Below, piece after piece: positions 1-7,795 of a DNA stretch of 14,311 nucleotides. The translations under genes were made by a program, and so were the position numbers. Source of the DNA: Fimbriimonadaceae bacterium (GTDB lineage Bacteria; Armatimonadota; Fimbriimonadia; Fimbriimonadales; Fimbriimonadaceae). The stretch is taken from contig JADZBW010000132.1 of assembly GCA_020851885.1 (NCBI GenBank), forward strand, positions 1-14,311. Reading direction: 5' to 3'. The stretch's first letter is position 1. Each line of letters opens with the position of its first letter. The notes beneath the pieces were generated by a model. It was not told the DNA's origin, made no database searches, and was given only the letters and a program-made list of their open reading frames with translations.

Positions 1-1
1 C

Positions 2-82
2 AAGCTTTTGGCGCAGTTTGTGGAAGGCGAGGATGAACCAGAGCGCCATTCCCGCTTCTTCTGGCAGGGAACCTACACCTAA
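2..82 (+). CDS. C-terminal end of an unidentified protein (partial, truncated by window edge)
   Basis: An open frame enters from the left edge and ends at a TAA at 80-82, giving 26 residues with the terminal sequence RFFWQGTYT. It lies on the same strand as the next gene and is followed by a 103-bp gap with a small hairpin, so it could be the last gene of an upstream unit. The fragment is acidic then aromatic and contains no recognisable motif. It may simply be chance open frame, because 26 codons prove little; codon use (GAG, GGC, CGC, TTC) matches the neighbouring genes, which is the main argument for it. Confidence 0.45.
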   Translation, partial: KLLAQFVEGEDEPERHSRFFWQGTYT

Positions 83-98
83 GCTCCCAAGACCTCCC

Positions 99-117
99 TG
101 CGATTCTCGAAATCGCA
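99..117. other. small inverted repeat (possible weak terminator)
   Basis: TGCGATT (99-105) and AATCGCA (111-117) form a perfect 7-bp stem around a 5-base loop, just after the stop of the partial gene at 82. No T-tract follows on either strand, so an intrinsic terminator is not well supported. It is the only structure seen in the 103-bp gap before the gene at 186. Confidence 0.3.
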
Positions 118-185
118 TGAGAAGTCGAAGCAATCAAATAGGCCGAAGCAGTCGGCAAAGGCCATGTCGGGGATAAACTCCCGGC

Positions 186-2510
186 ATGGTCTCTGCGTTG
201 ATCGTCGGGCTCGCATGGATTTCCCAAGTTCAGGGAACTGCGGCCAACTTGTTTCGAGGTTCTGCACACGAAGGCGGATATTGGGCGGTCGCCGACACCT
301 ATATCGACTCCAGCGAGCCGGACAAACCGAAAGGAGGCCTCTTCACCCTCTCAGGTGGCAAGGGCCGAACCATTCTGATTCGGTTCGGCGATCTCGATCA
401 CGCGATTCCCGCAAACGCCAAGATCACCAAGGCAACACTTTTCCTGTCTCCATCATCAAACGACACGCCGACCCTCGCCTCGATTGCCGTCTTGCGCAGC
501 CCCTGGGGAGAAGGTCCGATGTTCACGACCGTCCCCGCCGGTCCCGAGGTTCCTCCCACCCAATGGGCCGCGACATGGAAGCAGCGACGCAACGGCCGTA
601 ATGGAATCGATTGGCAGCAGCCAGGGGCCACCGGACCTGAGGATGCAACGGCAATCGCAGGCGCGAAACTCGATGTGATTGACAAGGAAGTCGCGATTAC
701 CGGCCTTGAAGGCGCAGTCCAGGCAATGCATGATCGGTGGTTCGAGAATCATGGATTCGCCTTGACCTTCAGCAGCGCATGCGAGTTCTTTTCGAGCCAG
801 GCCAAGAACGGTCGCCCTCGACTGGCGATCGAGTACACGGCTGGGAATTCTGCATCCGGCGCCGACCTCAGCGTCCAGTGGCTGGACCGAGTTCCCCAGA
901 ACCCAAAGAATGGCGAAGAAGTGACCTATCGGGCAGCCGTCAAGAACGTTGGCAGTGCGGCATCGTCCGACTTTGAAGCTCAGTGGGTGGCCAATGAGCG
1001 AAAGGGAGGGAGATTCCAGGTGAAGAAGGCGCTCGGACCAGGCGAAGAGACCGTTCTGGAATCCAAGGGCATCTATCGCCGGTCGAATGATCCGCGCACC
1101 TCGTCCGTAGAGCTTCGCCTCTACCCATCGTCGTCGGAGAGCAACTCCGCCAATGACGCGGTTTCCATCTTCGAGGATGCGATTCCCATCGCCGTCAGCG
1201 GCGCCAAGGTTGCGGCGGATGGACTTCAAGAAGAGATTCGCCGACTCCACGAAACCTATTTCGAACAGAGTTGCTTTTCATTCGCCACCGATGGCGTGCT
1301 CGAGCGAGTGCGATGGGTTCCGGCCCAGGACGGCGCCCAGTATGTGATCGACCTAACGGGTGGACCAAAGCCAGGTTTCCTAATCAACCTTATCTCAACC
1401 CTCACGGGCATCGATGGCGGCCAAGGTTCGCAAGCGGTGAAGGTTGGCGACCGGGAAATCGCCATCGGAGACCCTTATCCTGGAGTCAGCGGCTTTGGGG
1501 ACACGCGCTATGAAGGTCTCATCCCGGCCGGTATCCCCATGCTCTATGCTCCGGTCGCCTCTCCCCTGTTTGACAATCTTCCCATTGAAGCCAACGGATT
1601 GCTGAGCGCCACCGAAGTGGCTGCGATCAATTTGGCAATCGGCCAAAAAGGCAAGTCCCGGCAGAGCATCCTCTGGGATTTACCGTCGACGGTTATCTTG
1701 CGCGCGACCGATATGACCGGTAAACCACTCGATGGAGCGGAACTCGCCTTCTACCAATTGGATCGTGGAGTGATTCCAGAAGCACCAACTCAAACGATCC
1801 TCACCAAGGAAGGAGGAACCGTGATCTTGGACAATCGAGAGGTCGAGTCCGGAATTATTGACAAGGACGCTCTCCATCAACTCAAGAAGAACCCGTTCGG
1901 AAAGATCAGGGCCGATGGCTCCAATGGAACGATTCTTATCAAAGCCCTCATCAATGGTGAGACCGAATTTGGATGGTTGAAAGCCTGGCAGCTGGTGGAT
2001 GCCTACCACCGCGGCAACAAGGCCGCCGCGATTATCGATGTTCGCTTTAACGCGCCATCGGGCCCCCTGGACCGGACGACCAACCTTGCCAAAGGTCGGT
2101 TGGTTACCGATAAAGGAGGGACCCTACCCGCGACCTTGAACAAACTGGTCGATGAAGATCCTGCCACCGAAGTCTCCCTCGGGCCCGAAATCGGTGATTG
2201 GATCGAAGTGGATCTGGGCAGAGATCGGCCCATTGGCGAAGTGCGGGTTCTCCTGAAGGACTCGGCAATGCCGGCGAAATTCGATATCCAGGCCTACTCG
2301 ACCGGACAGGCAGCGACCGAAGTCGGGGCGTGGATCAAAGACTTGGATTTCCGGTGGACGCTTGCCAACCGAGGAGTCCCGGAGGCTGGTGGAATCGCGA
2401 TTCCCTATCGGGGCCCATTGACACGTAGCCGATATGTCCGAATCGTCAATCGTAGCGGTGGGGCGGGCAAGATCGCCGACATCCGCATCGTCCCGCTCAA
2501 GTCGCAATGA
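186..2510 (+). CDS. secreted multidomain protein: DNRLRE-like + CARDB-like + discoidin-like domains
   Basis: 774 residues. Residues 1-20 look like a signal peptide (hydrophobic, small residues before about 20), though the n-region has no Lys/Arg. Residues about 34-217 resemble a DNRLRE domain: VADTYID opening, IRFGDL strand, ITKATLFL, a long WxxG-rich stretch, and the typical closing PRLAIEYT. Residues about 226-330 resemble a CARDB/Ig-like module (AAVKNVGSA, then a GPGEE turn). Residues 335-500 are unrecognised. Residues 500-550 resemble a carboxypeptidase-regulatory-like Ig fold (TGKPLDGAELAF). Residues about 630-771 look like a discoidin/F5-8C-type fold (WIEVDLGRDRPIGEVRV, then RYVRIVN). 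These modules usually bind carbohydrate or polymer. No catalytic motif was recognised, so an enzyme role in 335-500 remains open. An in-frame TAA at 174-176 makes ATG 186 the first ATG. The stop overlaps the next start (ATGA), so the two are probably co-translated. Confidence 0.8.
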   Translation: MVSALIVGLAWISQVQGTAANLFRGSAHEGGYWAVADTYIDSSEPDKPKGGLFTLSGGKGRTILIRFGDLDHAIPANAKITKATLFLSPSSNDTPTLASIAVLRSPWGEGPMFTTVPAGPEVPPTQWAATWKQRRNGRNGIDWQQPGATGPEDATAIAGAKLDVIDKEVAITGLEGAVQAMHDRWFENHGFALTFSSACEFFSSQAKNGRPRLAIEYTAGNSASGADLSVQWLDRVPQNPKNGEEVTYRAAVKNVGSAASSDFEAQWVANERKGGRFQVKKALGPGEETVLESKGIYRRSNDPRTSSVELRLYPSSSESNSANDAVSIFEDAIPIAVSGAKVAADGLQEEIRRLHETYFEQSCFSFATDGVLERVRWVPAQDGAQYVIDLTGGPKPGFLINLISTLTGIDGGQGSQAVKVGDREIAIGDPYPGVSGFGDTRYEGLIPAGIPMLYAPVASPLFDNLPIEANGLLSATEVAAINLAIGQKGKSRQSILWDLPSTVILRATDMTGKPLDGAELAFYQLDRGVIPEAPTQTILTKEGGTVILDNREVESGIIDKDALHQLKKNPFGKIRADGSNGTILIKALINGETEFGWLKAWQLVDAYHRGNKAAAIIDVRFNAPSGPLDRTTNLAKGRLVTDKGGTLPATLNKLVDEDPATEVSLGPEIGDWIEVDLGRDRPIGEVRVLLKDSAMPAKFDIQAYSTGQAATEVGAWIKDLDFRWTLANRGVPEAGGIAIPYRGPLTRSRYVRIVNRSGGAGKIADIRIVPLKSQ

Positions 2511-3226
2511 AAACGACGGCCATTCTTCTGTTACTCGCATTGATATCTGCGAGGTATGTCTATTTCATCATGGAAGGAGGCAATCAGGATCGGGTTTCGG
2601 ACGCCGTTAAGAACGCGACGCCAGCCCTCCAGTCGCTGTTGCATTCCGCCAAGGTCACTTACCCACCCAAACGCGTCTTCATCAGGGTTTTCAAGCGTGA
2701 AAGACTCTTGGAGCTCTGGGCGACCGACGATCCCAAGCAACCGTTTCGACTTGTCCAATCCTACGAGATTGCGGGCATGTCGGGGGAACTTGGACCCAAA
2801 CGTCGCGAAGGCGATCGGCAGGTTCCAGAGGGCTTCTACTTCATCAATCGATTCAATCCCCAGAGCAGCTACCACCTGTCCCTGGGACTCGATTACCCCA
2901 ATGCCAGCGACCGCATTCTCTCAGACTCTCAGCGACCCGGTGGCGACATCTTCATTCACGGTGACAACAAGAGCATCGGCTGCCTGGCGATGACCGATCC
3001 AAAAATCGAAGAGATCTACATCGCCGCACTTCAGGCGCGTGAATCGGGCCAAACGAAGATTCCGGTTCATATCTTTCCCTACGACATGCGAACGCCCGGC
3101 CCCGTGGCGACGCCGGCGGTAACCAAGTTCTGGGAGTCGCTAAAGGTCATCTTCGATCGATTTGAAAAGAGCCATTTCGTGCCGAAAGTCTCGGTAGACC
3201 GCAAAGGCGATTACCGACCAGGTTGA
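2507..3226 (+). CDS. YafK/DpaA-like L,D-transpeptidase-fold (YkuD) peptidoglycan enzyme
   Basis: 239 residues with a hydrophobic N-terminus (about 4-22), probably an uncleaved anchor or signal, so the enzyme acts in the periplasm. The YkuD catalytic signature is complete: GGDIFIHG at 145-152, then SIGCLAMTD at 156-164, giving His151 and nucleophile Cys159. The extended GGxIxxHG-x3-SxGCxAMTD form followed by EEIY is the style of E. coli YafK (DpaA), which removes Braun lipoprotein from peptidoglycan, rather than of classical Ldt enzymes that make 3-3 crosslinks. Upstream, EGDRQVPEGFYFI (101-113) matches the conserved strand before the active site. No Shine-Dalgarno is visible before ATG 2507 and the start overlaps the previous stop (ATGA), so translation probably depends on coupling to the upstream secreted protein. 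Exact reaction and substrate are not shown by sequence. Confidence 0.88.
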   Translation: MKTTAILLLLALISARYVYFIMEGGNQDRVSDAVKNATPALQSLLHSAKVTYPPKRVFIRVFKRERLLELWATDDPKQPFRLVQSYEIAGMSGELGPKRREGDRQVPEGFYFINRFNPQSSYHLSLGLDYPNASDRILSDSQRPGGDIFIHGDNKSIGCLAMTDPKIEEIYIAALQARESGQTKIPVHIFPYDMRTPGPVATPAVTKFWESLKVIFDRFEKSHFVPKVSVDRKGDYRPG

Positions 3227-3321
3227 CCACCAATTCCGTCCATTTACCAACAATCTTCAAAAAGGCGAAAGAACCTTCCCCGAACCTGGACAAAATACAA
3301 GTAGAGCTGTCTTGTGAGGGC

Positions 3322-3336
3322 AGGAGAGCGGGGAAG
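3322..3336 (+). promoter_or_regulatory. ribosome binding region selecting ATG 3341
   Basis: AGGAGAG (3322-3328) and GGGGAAG (3330-3336) form a purine-rich stretch just before ATG 3341. This start gives a protein beginning MKAVVMAGG, exactly where nucleotidyltransferases start, and is preferred over the in-frame GTG at 3314, whose extra nine residues include this site. Confidence 0.6.
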
Positions 3337-3340
3337 CCAA

Positions 3341-5854
3341 ATGAAAGCTGTCGTTATGGCCGGAGGAGAGGGTTCGCGCTTGAGGCCGATCACATCGAAT
3401 CGCCCGAAGCCTCTCGTTCCAATCTGCAACGTCCCGATCATGGAGCACATCCTCGTGCTTCTCAAGCGGCACGGAATCACCCACGTCGTTCCAACCCTCC
3501 ATTACTTGGCAGACGAAATCCAAGGCTACTTTGGGGATGGCAGCGACTTCGATGTCGAGATGGAGTACTCCATCGAGGACACCCCCTTGGGCACGGCCGG
3601 GAGCGTCAAGAAAGGCGAGAACCTGATTCGGGGCTCGTCATCCCGCGAGCCGTTCCTCATCATCTCGGGCGACGCGCTTACCGATTGCGATATCTCAAAG
3701 GCGCTTGAATTCCACAAGGCCAAGGGGAGTTTGGCCACCATCATCCTCTACCGCGTTCCCACGCCCCTCGATTTCGGCGTTGTGATCACCGATGACGAGG
3801 GCCGAATCGTTCGCTTCCTTGAGAAACCAGGCTGGTCGGAGGTCTTTAGCGATACGGTCAATACTGGGATGTACATCCTTGAACCTGAGATCTTCGACTA
3901 CATGGAACAGGGGAGGAACTACGACTGGAGTAGCGACATCTTCCCTCGCCTGCTTGAAGAAGGCAAGCCGATGTTCGGATATGTGATGGAAGAGTACTGG
4001 TGCGACGTCGGCTCCCATGGCCAATATCGCGAGGCTCAAGAACACCTCATGTCGGGCCGAGTGGATCTGCCCATCCCTAGCGAAACTCGGGGCAACAACA
4101 CCTTTATCGGCGCAAATCCCCACATCGACGATACGGCCTCGATCGTGCCTCCGGTGGTGATCGGGCGAAACTGCAAGATCAAAAAGGGCGCTCGGATTGG
4201 ACCGTACACGGTCCTTGGCGACAACACGTTGATCGAAGAAGAAGCAACTGTTGAGCGCTCGATCATCTGGGATAGCGCCTACATCGGTGCTTCCGTCAGT
4301 GTCCGATCAGCCGTGGTCGGATCCCGTGCCACGATCAAACGCGATTGCATCATCTCGGAAGATGCCGTGGTTGGCGATCGGTGTTTGATCGATGTCGGAT
4401 GCACCGTGCGCCCGCGCATCAAACTTTGGCCGGACAAGATCATCGAGCGCGGCTCCACCGTGACGATGTCCCTCGTTTGGGGAAACAAGTGGCGCGGCAA
4501 TTTGTTCCGTGAACTTGGCGTCGCGGGCCTGAGCAACATCGAAGTCACCCCCGACTTCGCCTGCCGACTCGGTTCCGCCTACGGTAGCTGCATGCCGCCA
4601 AAGAGCCGGATCGTGACCTCGAGAGACAGCACGCGAAGCTCTCGAATGATCAAGCGAGCCTTGATCGCGTCTCTGCTCAGCGTCGGGTGCGACATCCTCG
4701 ACCTTCGCTCGCTAGCCCTCCCCGTCGCCCGCCATTACATTCGGAAGAGTGGAGCCGCGGGCGCCGTCAATGTGCGGAAACTTCCCGGGAACGCTCGTGT
4801 CACGTTGATCGAGCTTCTGGATCAAAACGGCGGATATCTTTCGAGGAACACCGAGCGCAAGGTGGAAAGCGCCTTCTTCAGAGAAGATTTCAAGCGCATC
4901 GATTCCGAGGACCTGGGTGTGATCGAGCCCGCGGGGCCGGCGGTCGAGGGGTACCAACAGGACTTCTTCAACCAGCTTGGTCGGTCTGAAGGTAAGCGTC
5001 GTCTCAAGATCGCGTGCGATTACGGATATTCTTCGCTCGCGACTTTCTATCCGGCCATGCTCGCCAGGCTGAACGTCGAATCCATTTCGCTTAACGGATT
5101 CAATGACGCCAAGATGTCGCCCAGGACGGCCGACGAGGTCGCCGCCCACGTCGAGAACCTGCGCCATATCGTGAGTTCCCTGGGCTATGACATGGGCATT
5201 CTTTTCACCGAAGAGGGCGAGAGGCTAACGGTCGTCGACGAACGTGGCCGGGATTTGGTCGGCAATTCCCTCTTGGCGGCCCTCGCCGTATTGGTCGGGA
5301 AGACCCACGAAGACGCAACCATTGCCATGAGCATCACGGCTCCAACGAGGCTGGAAGAAGCCTTGAAGAAAGCCGGAACCGGAGTGGTGCGGACGAAATC
5401 AGATGTTCGATCCTTGATGAATGCATCGCTAGAGAACCACGTCACTTTCGCCGGTGACGACCGGGGAGGGTTCATCTTTCCAACAATGCATCCGGGCTTC
5501 GATGCTCCTTTCTCCTGCGCAAAACTGATCACCATGCTCCAGAACCTGGACCTGTCGCTTGCCGAAGTCGCCGATGAGCTTCCCCAATTCCAAGTGGCCT
5601 ATGAAGTGGTGCGATGTCCTTGGGAGGCCAAAGGGGCCGTGATGCGCCAGATCAGCGAAGAAAGCGCCCAAGGCGAACGCGTGGAACTGGTGGACGGCAT
5701 CAAGATCTTCGATCATGACTCTTGGGTGCTCGTCCTGCCCGATGCTTTGGAGCCCATTTTCCACATTTATGCGGAGAGCCCCGAACAGGCCCACAGCCGC
5801 GAGTTGGTCGACAACTACGCGCGAAAAATCGAACAGCTGCAGCTAGCCGTTTAG
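3341..5854 (+). CDS. ManC-like sugar-1-phosphate nucleotidyltransferase fused to a degenerate phosphomannomutase domain
   Basis: 837 residues, three modules. Residues 1-235: nucleotidyltransferase with GGEGSRLRPxTxxxPKPLVP (8-27), metal Asp in SGDALTD (109-115) and FLEKP (159-163), as in enzymes making GDP-mannose or related NDP-sugars. Residues 252-350: left-handed beta-helix hexapeptide repeats (IGANPHID, PPVVIGRNCKI, GARIGPYTVLGDN). Residues about 387-820: phosphomannomutase/phosphoglucomutase-like fold, recognisable from VTSRDSTRSSRMIKRAL (425-441), but with key sites lost: the phosphoserine loop TASHNP is replaced by VNVRKLPGN (476-484), and the metal loop DxDxDR by TEEGER (623-628). This layout and loss of catalytic residues, as I recall, also occur in about 840-residue cyanobacterial homologues, so the domain is probably structural or regulatory. 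Likely supplies activated sugar for surface polysaccharide; NDP specificity cannot be read from sequence. Confidence 0.9.
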   Translation: MKAVVMAGGEGSRLRPITSNRPKPLVPICNVPIMEHILVLLKRHGITHVVPTLHYLADEIQGYFGDGSDFDVEMEYSIEDTPLGTAGSVKKGENLIRGSSSREPFLIISGDALTDCDISKALEFHKAKGSLATIILYRVPTPLDFGVVITDDEGRIVRFLEKPGWSEVFSDTVNTGMYILEPEIFDYMEQGRNYDWSSDIFPRLLEEGKPMFGYVMEEYWCDVGSHGQYREAQEHLMSGRVDLPIPSETRGNNTFIGANPHIDDTASIVPPVVIGRNCKIKKGARIGPYTVLGDNTLIEEEATVERSIIWDSAYIGASVSVRSAVVGSRATIKRDCIISEDAVVGDRCLIDVGCTVRPRIKLWPDKIIERGSTVTMSLVWGNKWRGNLFRELGVAGLSNIEVTPDFACRLGSAYGSCMPPKSRIVTSRDSTRSSRMIKRALIASLLSVGCDILDLRSLALPVARHYIRKSGAAGAVNVRKLPGNARVTLIELLDQNGGYLSRNTERKVESAFFREDFKRIDSEDLGVIEPAGPAVEGYQQDFFNQLGRSEGKRRLKIACDYGYSSLATFYPAMLARLNVESISLNGFNDAKMSPRTADEVAAHVENLRHIVSSLGYDMGILFTEEGERLTVVDERGRDLVGNSLLAALAVLVGKTHEDATIAMSITAPTRLEEALKKAGTGVVRTKSDVRSLMNASLENHVTFAGDDRGGFIFPTMHPGFDAPFSCAKLITMLQNLDLSLAEVADELPQFQVAYEVVRCPWEAKGAVMRQISEESAQGERVELVDGIKIFDHDSWVLVLPDALEPIFHIYAESPEQAHSRELVDNYARKIEQLQLAV

Positions 5855-5864
5855 CGGCCCGACC

Positions 5865-6212
5865 TCAATCGTCGACGCGGCTGAAGTAGATGACCGTCAC
5901 CCGATGCTCCGGAGTGATCAGATCGCCGTAAATGCGCGAGAGCATTTCGATCACTTCATCGGTTGTCCGCATCTCCGGGTTCTCCCGCTCGATATCCCGG
6001 GGCGAAAGCTCGGAGATCTTCTTAACCTCCACGCGATCGAGAATCGCCGAATAGAGCTTCTGGCGACGACCAAACCTAGGTCCGACGGTCACCCAGACGA
6101 CCATCCCCGTCATATACTTATCGGACTTGTCCCCCAAGCGAATGGTGACGGTCTTGCGGTTGTTGCGAAGTACGTCGCCGTAAAGGTCGGAGTAAAAGTT
6201 AAGCGCGAACAT
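5865..6212 (-). CDS. ASCH-domain protein, YqfB-like (possible N4-acetylcytidine amidohydrolase)
   Basis: 115 residues from ATG 6212; a longer frame to 6347 exists but its extra 45 residues are Arg/Ser-rich, unlike the family, and would overlap the divergent hydrolase. The protein has an ASCH (PUA-like) pattern: F-YSDLYGDVLRNNRKTVTIR at the start, then a TGMVVWVTVG strand and VEVKKISEL. It resembles E. coli YqfB, in which Lys21, Thr24 and Glu74 are catalytic in hydrolysing N4-acetylcytidine. The same residues appear at Lys20, Thr23 and Glu77 (RKTVTIR and EREN). Assignment to the ASCH fold is well supported; the enzymatic role is an inference from these three positions and from my memory of YqfB. 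The protein probably acts in the cytoplasm in nucleoside salvage or RNA metabolism. It converges with the nucleotidyltransferase gene with only 10 bp between stops. Confidence 0.78.
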   Translation of the reverse strand: MFALNFYSDLYGDVLRNNRKTVTIRLGDKSDKYMTGMVVWVTVGPRFGRRQKLYSAILDRVEVKKISELSPRDIERENPEMRTTDEVIEMLSRIYGDLITPEHRVTVIYFSRVDD

Positions 6213-6274
6213 CGGAAGCCTATTATTGGCGAAAACGCGCAGATTCCGCGAGGGCTGGACGTCAGTCGTGACAA

Positions 6275-7168
6275 ATGAGCTGGATAATAGGCATTCTGAT
6301 CGTCCTTTGGCTGGGGCTGAACGCGCTCGCCGTGTGGATCGCCACACGGCCGCCGCGTACTCCCGCCATCTGTTCTCCCGGAGCGATTGGAGCGCCTCAA
6401 GAGCCGATCACCATCAAGTCCCACGATTTGATCGAGCTTTCGGGTTGGTGGGTGCCAGGGGCGGATACCCATACGATCGCCGTGATGTGCCACGGTGCTT
6501 TCCTCTCAAAGGGGGAACTGGCCCCCGTGGCCTATCTGCTCTGGCAACATGGGATTTCCAGTGTCCTCTTCGACTTTCGAGGCCATGGCCAGTCGGTTGG
6601 AGGCACGATTTCCTTCGGCTACCAGGAGAAGGACGACGTCATTTCCGTACTGGAATGGATCAAAAAGCGAGACCCAGAGGCGCGAATCATCCTGATCGTA
6701 AGCAGCATGGGGTCGGTGGCCGCGGCGATTGCCTGGGCCGAAAACCCTGAACTTGCCGATGCGCTCGTTCTCGACAGCGCCTACGCCAACCTTGGCAAAG
6801 CGGTCGGTGGATGGTGGCGCTTCATCGGTGGCAACGCCCTTGCCCTGTTTCTCGCACCGGCCGTTTGGCTCAGCGTCCTGATCCTGGGCTTCAATCCGTT
6901 CACCGTCAAGCTCCCCGAATATCTTGAGAAGTTGAGAGGGAAACCTGTGCTTTTCATGCACGGCACGGACGACCCCGTGGCCCCTGCCAGGCAAGCCGGC
7001 AAGAACCTCTACGCCCTCGGACCAGGGGTTGAGGCGGTGTGGTTTCAGGGATGTACTCATTCCGAGGGCCGCTGGGAACAGCCCAACATCTATCGGGGGG
7101 CGCTCTTGCGGTTTTTGGCGACGAATGGCTTCATTAAGCGCGCCGAACAAGAAATTTCATCCGATTGA
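6275..7168 (+). CDS. membrane-anchored alpha/beta hydrolase
   Basis: 297 residues. One N-terminal membrane segment (about 3-22) precedes an alpha/beta-hydrolase domain that probably faces the periplasm. Visible landmarks: oxyanion-side CHG (72-74), DFRGHGQS (100-107), nucleophile elbow VSSMG with Ser144 (142-146), acid in HGTDDPVAP (229-237; Asp232 or Asp233) and His262 in CTHSEG. The first Gly of the usual GxSxG is Val142, a tolerated but less common variant. The closest style is the CocE/BAAT/YhfR-like group of small serine hydrolases; substrate unknown. A second hydrophobic stretch at 187-205 lies in the lid region. Divergent from the ASCH gene with 62 bp between the two ATGs, which must hold both promoters; no strong -35/-10 pair or Shine-Dalgarno stands out there. 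Confidence 0.88.
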   Translation: MSWIIGILIVLWLGLNALAVWIATRPPRTPAICSPGAIGAPQEPITIKSHDLIELSGWWVPGADTHTIAVMCHGAFLSKGELAPVAYLLWQHGISSVLFDFRGHGQSVGGTISFGYQEKDDVISVLEWIKKRDPEARIILIVSSMGSVAAAIAWAENPELADALVLDSAYANLGKAVGGWWRFIGGNALALFLAPAVWLSVLILGFNPFTVKLPEYLEKLRGKPVLFMHGTDDPVAPARQAGKNLYALGPGVEAVWFQGCTHSEGRWEQPNIYRGALLRFLATNGFIKRAEQEISSD

Positions 7169-7270
7169 CGGGTATATCTCGTCTTAGTGTCTGTCGTTGG
7201 CGCTTCGTGCAATAACGATAACGCTCGTGTCCACGATCAATGATGCTCGTCGACCAGCCTGACGAACTAC

Positions 7271-7276
7271 AGGTGG
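7271..7276 (+). promoter_or_regulatory. ribosome binding site for the DUF433-like gene
   Basis: AGGTGG lies 6 bases before ATG 7283 and supports that start. The rest of the 114-bp gap (7169-7282) shows only a weak promoter-like pair, TTGGCG (7197-7202) and TAACGC (7219-7224) with 16 bases between. Confidence 0.5.
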
Positions 7277-7282
7277 CTACCG

Positions 7283-7795
7283 ATGTGGACAATCTATGAA
7301 TCTTGGCAACTGAGCCAGTTGCAGAGGCTGGCGGTGGGTGACTCCGAACGAGTCGAAACCATTCTCAATACCCTTTGGCACTCCTACCCCGGATTGCTGG
7401 GGGAGTTGGCGATCGCGGCCGTCGATCAGGAGCAGCTGAGCGTGGATGATTGCGCCAGACTGCTCAACCTCGACGTTGCCGACATCGAAGCCAAGCTCCT
7501 CGAGTTTCGCCAGAAAGGAATCAAGGACAGCTATGAATGGGCGGTCGTCATCGATTCAAGCAACCCGGTCGCCAAGCTTGCCGATGGCCAAATCGCCGTT
7601 TGGGAAGTGGTTAGGGAATTTCGAAAACTTGGATCTGTCGAGCGTCTCACCGAGGCCTTTCCATCCTTACCGAAGTCCGAGTTGGCCGCGGCCCTGATCT
7701 ATGCCGAGCAGAATCCTGCGGAGATCGAAAGCCAGATATCGCTCTATGAGGAAATGATTCACAAGAAGCGAGCCGAGTACCCGTTCACCCGTTAA
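7283..7795 (+). CDS. DUF433-type antitoxin-like protein with N-terminal helical domain
   Basis: 170 residues, cytoplasmic, no signal. Residues about 95-150 follow the DUF433 pattern: VAKLADGQIAVWEVVREFRKLG, then a repeat-like helix pair (VERLTEAFPSLPKSEL) and AALIYAEQNPAEIES. DUF433 proteins are usually antitoxins paired with a PIN-like (DUF5615) toxin. Here the domain is preceded by about 90 residues containing LSVDDCARLLNLDVADIEAKLLEF (52-75), which looks like a helix-turn-helix or UPF0175-like DNA-binding segment. No toxin gene follows: the next gene is convergent. It may be an orphan antitoxin or a regulator built from antitoxin parts. AGGTGG precedes the ATG. Its TAA is shared with the convergent gene's TAA through the palindrome TTAA (7792-7795). 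Confidence 0.7.
   Translation: MWTIYESWQLSQLQRLAVGDSERVETILNTLWHSYPGLLGELAIAAVDQEQLSVDDCARLLNLDVADIEAKLLEFRQKGIKDSYEWAVVIDSSNPVAKLADGQIAVWEVVREFRKLGSVERLTEAFPSLPKSELAAALIYAEQNPAEIESQISLYEEMIHKKRAEYPFTR

Noticed and set aside
3314..3340. GTG 3314 as start of the nucleotidyltransferase
   Set aside because: The nine extra residues cover the ribosome binding region, and the enzyme family starts at MKAVV-type sequence.
3227..3340. Promoter in the gap before the nucleotidyltransferase
   Set aside because: TTGACC near 3223 lacks a -10 box at suitable spacing; nothing else stands out.
6213..6347. Upstream extension of the ASCH protein to 6347
   Set aside because: The extra residues are Arg/Ser-rich, unlike the family, and overlap the hydrolase gene on the other strand.
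7197..7224. Possible promoter TTGGCG-16-TAACGC before the DUF433-like gene
   Set aside because: Only weak matches to consensus and unknown sigma factor preferences; too uncertain to list as a feature.
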